Part shown: one piece after another, positions 8,641-16,956 of the stretch | How the letters are laid out: each line of letters opens with the position of its first letter | Position numbering within the stretch: position 1 is the stretch's first letter | Origin: MH13 sp042140245 | GTDB taxonomy: Bacteria > Pseudomonadota > Alphaproteobacteria > Rhizobiales > MH13 | DNA length: 64,000 bases | Direction: 5' to 3' | NCBI RefSeq assembly: GCF_042140245.1 | Contig: NZ_CP159483.1 | Coordinates: forward strand, 1,426,001-1,490,000 | Program-made: the position numbers and the translations under genes | Notes under the pieces: generated by a model | Told to the model about the DNA's origin: nothing | The model's input: only the letters and a program-made list of their open reading frames with translations | Database searches by the model: none

Positions 8641-9834
8641 TCAAGCCGCCATCGCGCGACGCGGCGCTCGTAGATAGTCTTCTGATCGCATGTCGATAAG
8701 GCGTGAAGCTGTTCGGTCAAAAGCAAAGGCTTCATTGCCTGTGGTTGCGGTGTAGAGCTCGTGCGCTTCGGCATCGGCGGATGCGATCAGCTTGGTGCGC
8801 GTGTCATACATTGCGTCGATCAGGGTGATGAAGCGTTTGGCTTCATTGCGTTTCTCCACCCCCATGCGCGGAATGCCATCGATCATCAGCGTGTGGAAAT
8901 GGTTGCACAGCGCCAGATAGTCCTCTGCGCCCAAGGGCTGAGCGCAAAGCTCATCGAACGAGAAACGGGCCACGCCGTGGGCCTGGTGGTGCACCGGTAT
9001 GTCGCGGCCTTTCACTGTGACGGTGTAGGTTTCACCATCGTGGTGGTTGGTCAGGCGGCCCCACGCATCATCCATGGCGTGGTCGGAGACGGGGCCAAGC
9101 GGATTGTACCAGGTGGGTGCAGCGCCAAGCTTGTCGATCCGGTAGTCTTTGTCGGCATCCAGTTCGAAGATGTCGACATGGCGGTGCAACATCTCCACGA
9201 AGGGCATGAAGAGCGCGCGGTTGAGCCCATCTTTGTAGAGCTCAGAGGGTATGACGTTGGACGTGGCCACCAGCACGACGCCGCGTTGAAAGAGCTGGGT
9301 GAACAGGCGGCCGAGGATCATCGCATCAGCAATGTCTACAACGTGAAACTCATCAAAGCAGATGAGCATCGACTCGTTGGCGATCGCTTGTGCCACCGGT
9401 GGGATCGGGTCGTCTTGTTTTGTGGTGCCCGCTTTCAGCGCTTGGCGGTGGGCGTGAATACGCTCATGCACATCGGCCATAAAGGTGTGAAAATGCGAAC
9501 GGCGCTTGCGCTTGATGGCGGCAACGTCAAAAAACAGATCCATCAGCATCGTTTTGCCGCGGCCAACTCCACCCCAGAGATAAAGGCCCTTGATGGGTGG
9601 AGCGGCGGCTTTGCGTTTGGCGAACAACCAACCGAGCGCGCTTGATTTTCGCGCCAGGCGCAGTTCGGCAAGTTCGGCATTGAGTTGATCAAGCGCCTTG
9701 GCGGCTTTGCGCTGAACAGGATCCTCATCCAGTTCCTTGGAGAGGATCATCGTGTTGTAGCGCTCTTCGACCCGCAGGTGCGCGGGCAAGAGCGGAGCGG
9801 CTGGCTTGGGTTCGGAGAGACGAGACGAAGCCAA
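8641..9834 (-). CDS. zapE: ZapE/AFG1-family cell division ATPase
   Basis: This is an AFG1-type P-loop ATPase; in E. coli ZapE associates with the Z-ring, and the mitochondrial relative AFG1/LACE1 acts in respiratory-complex quality control. The 397 residues show Walker A GGVGRGKT (88-95) and Walker B LICFDEFHVVDIADAM, the family signature. A TTG start is chosen because the next methionine (residue 29) would cut into the conserved region and a GG-rich element precedes the TTG. It begins 11 bp after the lipoprotein gene, suggesting co-transcription. Its end lies just before the palindrome upstream of mdh. Confidence 0.93.
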   Translation of the reverse strand: MASSRLSEPKPAAPLLPAHLRVEERYNTMILSKELDEDPVQRKAAKALDQLNAELAELRLARKSSALGWLFAKRKAAAPPIKGLYLWGGVGRGKTMLMDLFFDVAAIKRKRRSHFHTFMADVHERIHAHRQALKAGTTKQDDPIPPVAQAIANESMLICFDEFHVVDIADAMILGRLFTQLFQRGVVLVATSNVIPSELYKDGLNRALFMPFVEMLHRHVDIFELDADKDYRIDKLGAAPTWYNPLGPVSDHAMDDAWGRLTNHHDGETYTVTVKGRDIPVHHQAHGVARFSFDELCAQPLGAEDYLALCNHFHTLMIDGIPRMGVEKRNEAKRFITLIDAMYDTRTKLIASADAEAHELYTATTGNEAFAFDRTASRLIDMRSEDYLRAPRRAMAA

Positions 9835-9845
9835 GGTGCGGGTGC

Positions 9846-10463
9846 CTACCGGAAGAGTGTCAGCGCGTCACCGGAATCCATCTGTCCGGCATATCGGGTC
9901 GGTCCGGTGCGATAGAGGCGTCCCATAGGAGCGCCTTCGGTATCACGCAGCAGGACCTGCTGGCCTTCAATCGACCAGGCGGTCAAAGCGGCCATTTGCA
10001 CATCTGCGCAGTTGCGGGTGGATGCGCGGTACCCACCCTGCCATGTGGTCAGCGACAGGTTGATCGAGCATGTGGCGACCGGCGTGGTGGCTGACCATGC
10101 GCCAATCAGATCATCTTCGGTCACCTCGCTCGCACCGCCCGGTGGTTGGGGCAAAGGTGCTGGCTCAAGCGTTGCGGTATCAAACGCGCCATCGACGCGT
10201 GATTCTGGGCCGGTGCCTGCGACGTCGTCCAATGATTGGCTCTCAATTGTTGGCTCTTGGCCGAACGTGATCGGTTGCGGCAGACTGTTGGCCGTCACCG
10301 TGGTGGTTGGAACCGGTGGCAAGGGGCGAAGCTGGTTTCCGCCGCTCATGCACCCAGCCAAAAACAATGCAGAGACGCAGCTTACAGCGAGCGGCTTTAA
10401 GATGGATTTGGCTCGGCCAAATGAAGCGCTTCGTGAAACGAAAGCGCGCGTATCAAAAACCAT
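9846..10463 (-). CDS. Outer-membrane lipoprotein with protease-inhibitor Inh (Omp19-like) domain
   Basis: This 205-residue protein has a lipobox LFLAGC with the lipidated cysteine at residue 38, a Pro/Thr-rich linker, and a C-terminal AprI/Inh-type beta-barrel domain (DLIGAWSATTPVATCSINL through YAGQMDSGDALTLFR). In Brucella the related Omp19 is a surface lipoprotein that inhibits proteases. The start is the ATG preceded nine bases earlier by AGGA; an upstream in-frame start would add 20 residues without a ribosome-binding site and spoil the signal peptide. The N-region before the hydrophobic core is long (about 20 residues). It is followed at 11 bp by zapE. Confidence 0.85.
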   Translation of the reverse strand: MVFDTRAFVSRSASFGRAKSILKPLAVSCVSALFLAGCMSGGNQLRPLPPVPTTTVTANSLPQPITFGQEPTIESQSLDDVAGTGPESRVDGAFDTATLEPAPLPQPPGGASEVTEDDLIGAWSATTPVATCSINLSLTTWQGGYRASTRNCADVQMAALTAWSIEGQQVLLRDTEGAPMGRLYRTGPTRYAGQMDSGDALTLFR

Positions 10464-10650
10464 CAATACTGTTCCTGTGCCATTGCATGCGGATCGTGTG
10501 GCCTTGCCGGACCGAACCTGCACTGTATAGCCAAGGGGTTAAGGTGTGCACAACACACCATGTGACCAAGGCTTTCCAGCGACCAATCCGCCGCCAATGA
10601 CCCAAACATCCAGTCGATGGCTGTTTGGCTAAGGTTCAATCTGTCGATGA

Positions 10651-11148
10651 TTAGGCGGAGTTGGCCATGGGGTTTTCGGCCACGGCATCCATGGCGGTCA
10701 GCTCATCCACCAGCGCCTTAACGGGCGTGCGAAGCTCTTCGGCCAGGCGCAGATAGTCGACATAACGCGTGCCTGGCGCATCATCTTTGTCGCTCGTGCT
10801 TGGCGGTGTGATATCCCAGTGACGCACATCAATGGTGTCGCCCAAAGCCAGTTTTGTGGCAGCGGGAAGCTTGGCGCCCAGCATAATCACATGATCAATT
10901 CGCGGTGCTCCGGCAAACGCGTAAAGCGTCAGTGGTTTCAGTGACAGGCCATTGGTATCCAGTTTCAAGCGCTGCATAGCGCGCACCATCACAGGATCTG
11001 ATTCGGCTGCATCACTTGTTGTGGCCGAATAGACGCGCAGCGGCATGGGACCGGCAGCATTGCGCACGCAATCGAGCGCCAAAGCTTCTGCCAACATGCC
11101 CAAGCCAACGCCTTCTGCGCCGACAAACAAAACACTGCGATCAAACAT
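10651..11148 (-). CDS. Low-molecular-weight phosphatase/arsenate reductase-fold protein lacking the catalytic Cys
   Basis: The 165 residues look like a low-molecular-weight protein tyrosine phosphatase or thioredoxin-type ArsC. The N-terminus VLFVGAEGVGLGMLAEAL aligns by eye with the family's phosphate loop (VLFVC-x5-R-SPMAEAL), and WDITPP resembles the later acid loop. The catalytic cysteine is Gly10 and the phosphate-binding arginine is Leu16, so the known chemistry should be impossible. The frame is open and the codon use ordinary, so it does not look like a decaying gene. It may be a binding or regulatory pseudo-enzyme. It stands alone, about 190 bp from its nearest same-strand neighbour. 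Confidence 0.7.
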   Translation of the reverse strand: MFDRSVLFVGAEGVGLGMLAEALALDCVRNAAGPMPLRVYSATTSDAAESDPVMVRAMQRLKLDTNGLSLKPLTLYAFAGAPRIDHVIMLGAKLPAATKLALGDTIDVRHWDITPPSTSDKDDAPGTRYVDYLRLAEELRTPVKALVDELTAMDAVAENPMANSA

Positions 11149-11312
11149 TGTTCGCCCTTATGGTCCCATTGTTCAGTCAGGATTGGCGCACTTGGACGGG
11201 CTTAACTGCCTGCGAATCAAGTGTCTGATTTTGCCGCCCCAGACGCTTCTGATGAGCGGGAGGTATGTCCCAATCTCAACAAAAGTATGACATGACCGAT
11301 ACCGGTTTCTGC

Positions 11313-11555
11313 TTAGTCCTGCAAGGTGCCGACAAGGGAAGCAACTGTGGATTCATCTTCCAGTTGCATCGCCGCTGCGACTAACGCTACGGCTCGTGGG
11401 TGCAGCGGAATATCACCATCGGGGATGGCAATCGACACAACCCCGTCGGCGTCCACGCTCACACAAACCTGATCCGACGGCACATGGGTGCCGTCAGCGT
11501 TGGTTGCGGTGATCAGCCGAATGGGCTTGTCGGTTTTGGGTGTCTCACTGGCCAT
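11313..11555 (-). CDS. Small hypothetical protein
   Basis: This 80-residue, soluble-looking, acidic protein has no signal peptide, transmembrane segment or recognisable family motif. A GACGG element lies a few bases before the ATG. It lies 84 bp after msrA on the same strand and could be co-transcribed with it. The single cysteine and alternating beta-like segments (VCVSVDADGVVSIAIPDG) do not point to a function. Confidence 0.6.
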   Translation of the reverse strand: MASETPKTDKPIRLITATNADGTHVPSDQVCVSVDADGVVSIAIPDGDIPLHPRAVALVAAAMQLEDESTVASLVGTLQD

Positions 11556-11639
11556 GTTTTACCGTCTCACGGGTGGCTGCATGGCGCAAGCAAGAGACCG
11601 AGGCATGCCTAACGCCGGTCAGCGTTGTTGTTCTGCTTG

Positions 11640-12296
11640 TTAGTGGTCGACCCCGGCATATGCGTCTGCTCCCCAACGCCGTTCCACCGTGCTGTCACGG
11701 CGGCAGGACGCACGATAGAACTGATAGCGTAGCGGATTCTTCTGGTAGTAGTTCTGGTGGTATTCCTCGGCTGGCCAGAACTGTGGCGCGTCTACGATTT
11801 CGGTGGCCACCATTTCTCCTAGCGCGTCAGATGCATTGGCAGCGGCTGCTTCGGCAGTGGCGCGTTGGTCTTCGTTCAGAACATAGATAGCGGTCGTGTA
11901 GGAGTGACCCCGGTCGCAGAACTGGCCGCCATCATCCAGTGGGTCGACAGTGCGGAAGAAGCTGTGGGCAAGTTCTTCATAAGTCACGACTGATGGATCG
12001 AAGGTGACTTCCACCGCCTCGCGGTCCCCCGCGCCGACATGGGTTTGATAGGTGGGATTGGGCAGCCGACCGCCGATGTAGCCAGATGTCGTTTCCAGCA
12101 CGCCTTCGACATGGTCGAAGTCTTTTTCAACGCACCAGAAGCAGCCACCAGCAAAGATCGCGGTTTGGGTGTCACCGCTAGCGCTTGCTGGCGCCTCCGT
12201 GATGGTTGATTGGCTGTGTGCGCCGGTGGCAAGTGCGAGCCCTGCCAGGGCGGCGGTGCCAAGGGCCAAAGTGGCGCGACGGTTGAAAAGGGCCAT
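11640..12296 (-). CDS. msrA: Exported peptide methionine sulfoxide reductase A
   Basis: MsrA reduces methionine-S-sulfoxide in damaged proteins. The 218 residues begin with a signal-like segment (MALFNRRATLALGTAALAGL, with a twin arginine that may suit Tat export, ending near AHSQ), followed by the MsrA domain with catalytic Cys52 in GCFWC. Downstream GHSYTTAIYVLNEDQ and a C-terminal cysteine (near RASCRRD) fit a recycling partner. The chosen ATG has GGAG nine bases upstream; an in-frame start 20 codons earlier would bury the signal peptide. Export suggests repair of envelope proteins. It is followed by a small unknown gene. Confidence 0.93.
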   Translation of the reverse strand: MALFNRRATLALGTAALAGLALATGAHSQSTITEAPASASGDTQTAIFAGGCFWCVEKDFDHVEGVLETTSGYIGGRLPNPTYQTHVGAGDREAVEVTFDPSVVTYEELAHSFFRTVDPLDDGGQFCDRGHSYTTAIYVLNEDQRATAEAAAANASDALGEMVATEIVDAPQFWPAEEYHQNYYQKNPLRYQFYRASCRRDSTVERRWGADAYAGVDH

Positions 12297-12388
12297 GATC
12301 GGTCTCCAAGCAGATTTGGTGATCGGTATATGGGTCTTTTGCGTTCGCCGCGCCAATCGCGTTTCATCACGCCTGCGTTAGCGGTTTG

Positions 12389-13810
12389 TCAGACCACTTC
12401 TTCGGGCAGTGTCGGTGGGGCGGTCTTCTGGCCACGCCCAGACCAGTCGATCCGCTGGGTGGTGAACATGGTCACTGCCAGCACGCCGAAGGCGAAGATA
12501 GAGCCAGCCAACAGCGCATAGTCTTCCAGTCGCAGGAAGAGATAGAGCACGCCAAATATCGAAGCGATCAGTGCCACAACGAGCGCGCCATATTTGGTGC
12601 TTTCCAGCGATCGTGCGCAATAGGTGCCGATCAACAGAGCTGTGGCCGTGCCCGCCAGAAGGTAGGCGATCACAAAGCCCAAATGTTCGGCCAGTGAGAG
12701 CAGCAGGATGTAGAAGAGCACCAGCGCCAGTCCGACAAAAACATATTGCACAACGTGGACGCGTTTACCGGTGCGCACCTCAATGACGAAGACGGAAAGA
12801 AACACCACGCCGATGAACAGGATGGCGTATTTCAGCGCTCGGTCGACCAGCGCGTAGTAGTCCACCGGCTGGAAAAAGCGAACGCCGAACGCATCCTGGC
12901 CCAGTTGGCCAAGATAGTTGTTGCTGCCCAGCGTGAAGGCGAGCGGCACCGCGCGCGCCAGATGCGGAACGCTCCATTGAGCCGAGAAGCCGACTTCTGG
13001 ATTGATGGTGCTGGCTTCCGGCAAGGCGGCGCCTGTGAAGGAGGGGTGCGGCCAATTGCTGACGATGGACGCGGTTGTGTCGCGGGCTGTGGGCGCGATG
13101 AACAACGAGTCAGACCCGTTGAGCGCCAGATCAATGCGGAAGGTGAAGCCACGCGGGTTCACCAAAAACAGGTTGGGCACATGAATCCCGGTCAAATTGC
13201 CGCTTGAGCCGTGTCGGCCATCAAAGCCTGCCTGGTTGGGCAAGGGGCCTTCAATGCCGAGGCTTGGTTCAAAGGCACGGGTGTCCTCATCCATTTGCAA
13301 GGTCACTGCATTGCGGATGGCGCGGACCGATGAGATGCCGAGCGACAGCTTCGCCTCCGCCCATCGGAAGCGGGCATCTTGCGCTGTGATGGCGTCGCCC
13401 GATGGGGCAGAAAAGCTACCCTCAAAGCTGATGTCAGACCCGTAAACGGTGACATCGAAGATGCCGCGCGAGCGTATCTCGGTGGTGGCATCGGCAGTGA
13501 TGGTAAGATCATCAGGCAGGAAGATCGCCTCACGTCGCACGGTGACAACGGTTTCTTTGTCATCCACGATGCAAGTCTCATCGATCTCATAGGGCACGGT
13601 GACAAACGGGCCAATGAGCCGTTGCGACCCGCCCCAGGTTTGGGCGATCTCGCGGGCCACGTCGCGGGCGCGGTCCTCGCGTTCTGAGACCAACAGCCAA
13701 ATCAACGAGGCTGGAATAATCAGTAGCAGTGAAAGCACGCCGAGGGTGAAAAACTTGAAGCCCGGCGAGCGCATGAAGCGCCCCGATGCATCAACAAAAG
13801 TGGTTGCCAT
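12389..13810 (-). CDS. creD: CreD-like inner membrane protein
   Basis: This 473-residue protein matches the CreD (formerly Cet) family: an N-terminal transmembrane helix (about 18-42), a long periplasmic domain beginning EREDRARDVAREIAQTWGGSQ with the conserved IGPFVTVPYE, and a C-terminal cluster of about five or six helices. In enterobacteria CreD is linked to colicin E2 tolerance and envelope integrity and is controlled by CreBC; no creBC genes are near here. It stands alone, 93 bp upstream of msrA on the same strand. The molecular role is unknown even in model species. Confidence 0.9.
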   Translation of the reverse strand: MATTFVDASGRFMRSPGFKFFTLGVLSLLLIIPASLIWLLVSEREDRARDVAREIAQTWGGSQRLIGPFVTVPYEIDETCIVDDKETVVTVRREAIFLPDDLTITADATTEIRSRGIFDVTVYGSDISFEGSFSAPSGDAITAQDARFRWAEAKLSLGISSVRAIRNAVTLQMDEDTRAFEPSLGIEGPLPNQAGFDGRHGSSGNLTGIHVPNLFLVNPRGFTFRIDLALNGSDSLFIAPTARDTTASIVSNWPHPSFTGAALPEASTINPEVGFSAQWSVPHLARAVPLAFTLGSNNYLGQLGQDAFGVRFFQPVDYYALVDRALKYAILFIGVVFLSVFVIEVRTGKRVHVVQYVFVGLALVLFYILLLSLAEHLGFVIAYLLAGTATALLIGTYCARSLESTKYGALVVALIASIFGVLYLFLRLEDYALLAGSIFAFGVLAVTMFTTQRIDWSGRGQKTAPPTLPEEVV

Positions 13811-13995
13811 GAAACATGTCGCCTAGAAAATACGCGCCAAAAACATTGCGCGTGCGCCCCGGCGGCGATGGCTAGAGAGCAATTGTGGCAGAGGTTGGCG
13901 TTACGTGAGGTAAGACTTGGGAGAGGTTTGGGCGCGCTCGGTTCAGTGGACATGGCCCGCTTAGCCGATAAGGTGGTGAGACAAGGAGCCCTCCC

Positions 13996-14262
13996 ATGCG
14001 CTGTGACCATCGCGACCAGATAAAACTCGATTTGCCCGGTGATGATGCCAAACAGGACGCGGTTTGCGAGGCGTGTCAGGACATTGGTGGCACATGGGTG
14101 CACCTGCGCATGTGTATGACGTGCGGCAAAATCGGGTGCTGCGATGATAGCCCCAACCGCCACGCCCGCGCTCATGCGGAAACGGATGGCCACCCGATTA
14201 TCACCTCTTATGAAGTGGGCGAGCGCTGGCGCTACTGCTTTATCGACAACAAACTGGTTTGA
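13996..14262 (+). CDS. UBP-type zinc finger protein
   Basis: The 88-residue product consists almost wholly of a UBP-type zinc finger (zf-UBP), the fold that binds the C-terminus of ubiquitin in eukaryotic deubiquitinases. Visible metal ligands include CDHRD, CEAC, CMTCGKIGCCD, and the histidines of NRHARAHAETDGHP, ending with the usual W-R-Y-C. An AAGGAG ribosome-binding site lies eight bases before the ATG. Stand-alone bacterial versions are widespread but their ligand is unknown. It is divergent from creD and followed by the repeat-rich region. Confidence 0.9.
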   Translation: MRCDHRDQIKLDLPGDDAKQDAVCEACQDIGGTWVHLRMCMTCGKIGCCDDSPNRHARAHAETDGHPIITSYEVGERWRYCFIDNKLV

Positions 14263-14291
14263 TCAGACTGGTTTGATTTTCCCGCAGCCAA

Positions 14292-14358
14292 GCGGTCGGG
14301 CCATCGGCCCGGAGCGGGCTGCCATCAAGCACAAGCGGTCGGGCCGCAGGCCCGGAGC
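14292..14358. repeat. Two copies of the GCGGTYGGGCC hairpin repeat
   Basis: Two 24-bp units, each GCGGTCGGGCC, a short 2-3 base loop, then GGCCCGGAGC, lie 43 bp apart just after the zinc finger gene. Each can fold on its GGGCC/GGCCC arms. They belong to the same family as the tandem array 280 bp further on. The stretch from here to the lytic transglycosylase gene (about 900 bp) shows no convincing gene: frames that cross it are written by the repeat itself. Confidence 0.85.
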
Positions 14359-14382
14359 CGGGCTGCGGTGAGAGCATGGGAA

Positions 14383-14447
14383 CGCGGGGTGCCGTGACGC
14401 ATCGCCGAGAAAGGGTAGTGAAGTTCGATGCCGCAAGGCACCCCGCG
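14383..14447. repeat. 11-bp perfect inverted repeat with 43-nt loop
   Basis: CGCGGGGTGCC and its exact complement GGCACCCCGCG flank a 43-base loop. The arms would form a very stable GC-rich stem. It does not resemble a terminator (no T-run) and is distinct in sequence from the adjacent hairpin repeat family. Confidence 0.6.
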
Positions 14448-14634
14448 TGAAGCGTTTTTGGGCGTATCGATCATGCGCTCTGGGTGCCAAGCTATCGTTC
14501 CACCCCTACGTGACGCTCCAAGCAAGCAGATTTTCGCCTGTCCTGCCGACGCCGCGCGTACCTACACTGACAGGCCAACGCATGTTCGGTTCTGCCCCCA
14601 TGGCGTGGTTGGGCCTCTGTTCAGCGTGCCTGTT

Positions 14635-14830
14635 GCGGTTGGGCCAACGGCCCAGAGCCAAGTACCAAGCGGTTGGGCCAAAGGCCCAGAGCCAGATACC
14701 GAGCTGTCGGACCAAGGTCCGGAGCCAGACAAAATGGCGGTCGGACCAAAGGTCCGGAGCCAGACAAAATGGCGGTCGGACCAAAGGTCCGGAGCCAAAC
14801 AAAATGGCGGTTGGACCAAAGGTCCAGAGC
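14635..14830. repeat. Tandem array of six 34-35 bp hairpin repeats
   Basis: Six units of GCGGTYGGRCC-loop-GGYCCRGAGC, the last four spaced 34-35 bp apart and sharing the linker CCAGACAAAATG. In successive units both arms of each hairpin change together: GGGCC/GGCCC in the first two, GGACC/GGTCC in the last four. Paired change of this kind fits selection on, or templated copying of, a stem-loop. The linkers are repeats too, so this is not a CRISPR array. Confidence 0.9.
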
Positions 14831-15178
14831 AACAAGGACAGCACGCGTTCCAAGGGGCGCAGAGCAAACCATGCTCGCCGGTCGTGACTCCGGACCACAC
14901 CGATGGGCGCTTCACCCTTCCACCGGCCTGGGCACGACCCCAAGCTTCCCATGGTGATTGGTGGAAGGTGCGAGGATGATGAGGGAGAAAAATGGGGGTG
15001 GGGACAAGGCCGCACGCTATCCCCGCGCCAAGAGCCTACCCCGGACTTGCTCTAGGGGTGAGGACAACATTGGGGGCCGTTCACGACGGTTTCAATTAGG
15101 GTATCGATGTAAAGGGGAAGATGACGTACATGTGTTTGTGACTTTGATCGTGGATCATCCGGATTGATGGAGATTGAT

Positions 15179-16006
15179 ATGACACCAAAACGGACCACAC
15201 TCCGTACACTGGCCTTTGTTGCTGGGATGTTGCTTGCCACCCCTGCGTTGGCAGCTTCTTGCATTACCAACCAAGGGCAGTTTGAGGCCTATAAGGCGCA
15301 ACTGGCGCAACAGGCTGCCTCGTTCGGCGTCGGGCAAAGCGGTTTGCAGGCGCTTCAGCAGGCACGGCTTTCGGGTATCACGTGGCGGTTTGAATCGAAC
15401 CCAGCCTCACAATCGGGTACGCGCCATCGCAGTCCTGAACAGTTTTTGACCAGCCGGTTTTCCAGCGTCAGTTCTTTTGTTTCCGGTGCTGAGCAAAGGC
15501 TGCGGCAGAGCGCGGGGTTCTTTCAGGCCATTGAACAGCGCTACGGCGTGCCCGGGTCCATACTCGTGGCGATCTGGGGGTATGAGACCAGTTGGGGTGG
15601 CTACACCGGTGACACGCCCATCGTTTCTGGTGCTGTGACCTTGGCCTCTTATTGCCGTCGTCATCCACGCTTTGAAGATGATGCGATCGCTGCCCTGCAA
15701 CTGGTGGATCAGGGGCTCATTACCGGCAGCAGCCGCGGTGGTCCTTCTGGTGAGTTGGGGCACATGCAGTTCTTGGCTGGCAATTGGATCCGCTTTGCGG
15801 TGGATGGCAGTGGCGATGGCCGCGCTGACCCCAACAATTCGGCTGACGCGCTGGCGACCGCCGCGAACATGCTGCGCAGCAATGGGTGGCAGGCTGGTGG
15901 TTCCTTTGCTGAAGGATCAGCCAATTTCCGTGTTTTGTCGGCCTGGAACGACAGCGGCAACTATCAGCGCGCCATTGCCTACGCCGCTGGTTTGATCGGG
16001 CAGTAG
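15179..16006 (+). CDS. Exported lytic murein transglycosylase (MltB/SLT2 family)
   Basis: This 275-residue periplasmic enzyme cleaves the MurNAc-GlcNAc bond of peptidoglycan to form 1,6-anhydro ends. A signal peptide (MTPKRTTLRTLAFVAGMLLA, cleavage near ALA-AS) precedes an SLT2-type domain with the catalytic glutamate in GYETSWG (Glu136) and the conserved GHMQFLAGNWIRFAVDGSGDG segment. The ATG with GGAG six bases upstream is preferred over two in-frame starts just before it. It is shorter than MltB proteins that carry an extra peptidoglycan-binding domain. It faces the sdh operon, with a terminator between. Confidence 0.93.
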   Translation: MTPKRTTLRTLAFVAGMLLATPALAASCITNQGQFEAYKAQLAQQAASFGVGQSGLQALQQARLSGITWRFESNPASQSGTRHRSPEQFLTSRFSSVSSFVSGAEQRLRQSAGFFQAIEQRYGVPGSILVAIWGYETSWGGYTGDTPIVSGAVTLASYCRRHPRFEDDAIAALQLVDQGLITGSSRGGPSGELGHMQFLAGNWIRFAVDGSGDGRADPNNSADALATAANMLRSNGWQAGGSFAEGSANFRVLSAWNDSGNYQRAIAYAAGLIGQ

Positions 16007-16043
16007 GCGGGGCGGTCGGTTTCATCCGGACAAAATGTTCAAC

Positions 16044-16077
16044 GAAAAAGCCCCGGAATGCTTTGCATATCCGGGGC
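16044..16077 (-). terminator. Rho-independent terminator of the sdh operon
   Basis: Read on the minus strand, GCCCCGG and CCGGGGC arms (with extra GCAT/ATGC pairing inside) are followed by five Ts. It lies about 65 bp after the sdhB stop. The plus-strand side has no T-run, so it mainly serves sdh. Confidence 0.85.
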
Positions 16078-16143
16078 CTTGATGATCATTCGGCTTTAGG
16101 TCCCGGCTCAGCGTCGCTGTCCGAGGTTTGGTATGGTCGAGTT

Positions 16144-16926
16144 CTAAACCCGTCTCTCCACCATCATCTTTTTGATCTCGGCAATCGCCTTGGCGGGGTT
16201 TAGCCCCTTGGGGCAGGCCTGGGCGCAGTTCATGATCGTGTGGCAGCGATAGAGGCGGAACGGGTCTTCCAGATTGTCCAGCCGCTTGCCGGTTTCCTCA
16301 TCGCGCGAGTTGATTAGCCAGCGATAGGCCTGAAGCAGAACCGCTGGACCGAGATAGCGGTCGCCATTCCACCAGTAGCTCGGGCAGCTCGTCGAGCAGC
16401 AGGCGCAGAGAATGCATTCGTAAAGCCCGTCCAGCTTGGCACGGTCGTCATGGCTCTGCTTCCACTCGCCTTGTGGCTGCGGCGTTGCCGTTTGAAGCCA
16501 CGGCTCAATGCTCGCGTGCTGGGCGTAGAAGTTGGAAAGGTCCGGCACGAGATCCTTGATCACCTGCATGTGCGGCAGTGGGTAAATCTTCACCGCGCCC
16601 GCGCGCACCTCGTCCATGCCCTTGGTGCAGGCAAGCGTGTTGGTACCGTCAATGTTCATCGCGCAAGAGCCGCAAATCCCCTCGCGGCACGAGCGGCGGA
16701 AGGTGAGCGTTGGATCGACATTGTTTTTGATCCAGATGAGCGCGTCCAGCACCATCGGCCCGCAATCGTCCATATCGACATAGTAGGTGTCGATGGTCGG
16801 GTTGGCCTCATCATCCGGGCTCCAGCGATAGATGCGGAACTCGCGCACATTGCTGGCGCCCTCAGGCTTCGGCCAGGTTTTGCCCTCGCTCATTTGCGAG
16901 TTTTTCGGAAGCGTCAGTTGAACCAT
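16144..16926 (-). CDS. sdhB: Succinate dehydrogenase iron-sulfur subunit
   Basis: This subunit carries electrons from the SdhA flavin to ubiquinone through three iron-sulfur clusters. The 260 residues show the plant-type [2Fe-2S] motif (CREGICGSC with a later Cys), then CILCACCSTSCP and CHTIMNCAQACPKG for the [4Fe-4S] and [3Fe-4S] clusters. It is the last gene of the sdh operon, 30 bp after an unusual small exported protein that separates it from sdhA, and is followed by a terminator. Confidence 0.98.
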   Translation of the reverse strand: MVQLTLPKNSQMSEGKTWPKPEGASNVREFRIYRWSPDDEANPTIDTYYVDMDDCGPMVLDALIWIKNNVDPTLTFRRSCREGICGSCAMNIDGTNTLACTKGMDEVRAGAVKIYPLPHMQVIKDLVPDLSNFYAQHASIEPWLQTATPQPQGEWKQSHDDRAKLDGLYECILCACCSTSCPSYWWNGDRYLGPAVLLQAYRWLINSRDEETGKRLDNLEDPFRLYRCHTIMNCAQACPKGLNPAKAIAEIKKMMVERRV

Positions 16927-16956
16927 GGTGTGTCCGTCTCGGTTCTTGAAAAGGGG

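Noticed and set aside
8453..8644. A 63-codon open frame (TTG start) between zapE and mdh
   Set aside because: It runs through the palindrome and promoter region, starts on TTG overlapping the zapE stop, and has no recognisable ribosome-binding site or family motif.
14635..14830. CRISPR array
   Set aside because: The units are about 35 bp apart with no unique spacers between them; linkers are repeats too, and no cas genes are near.
14428..14979. Long open frames on both strands over the hairpin repeats
   Set aside because: They are open in several frames at once because the repeat lacks stops; the predicted proteins are only translations of the repeat.
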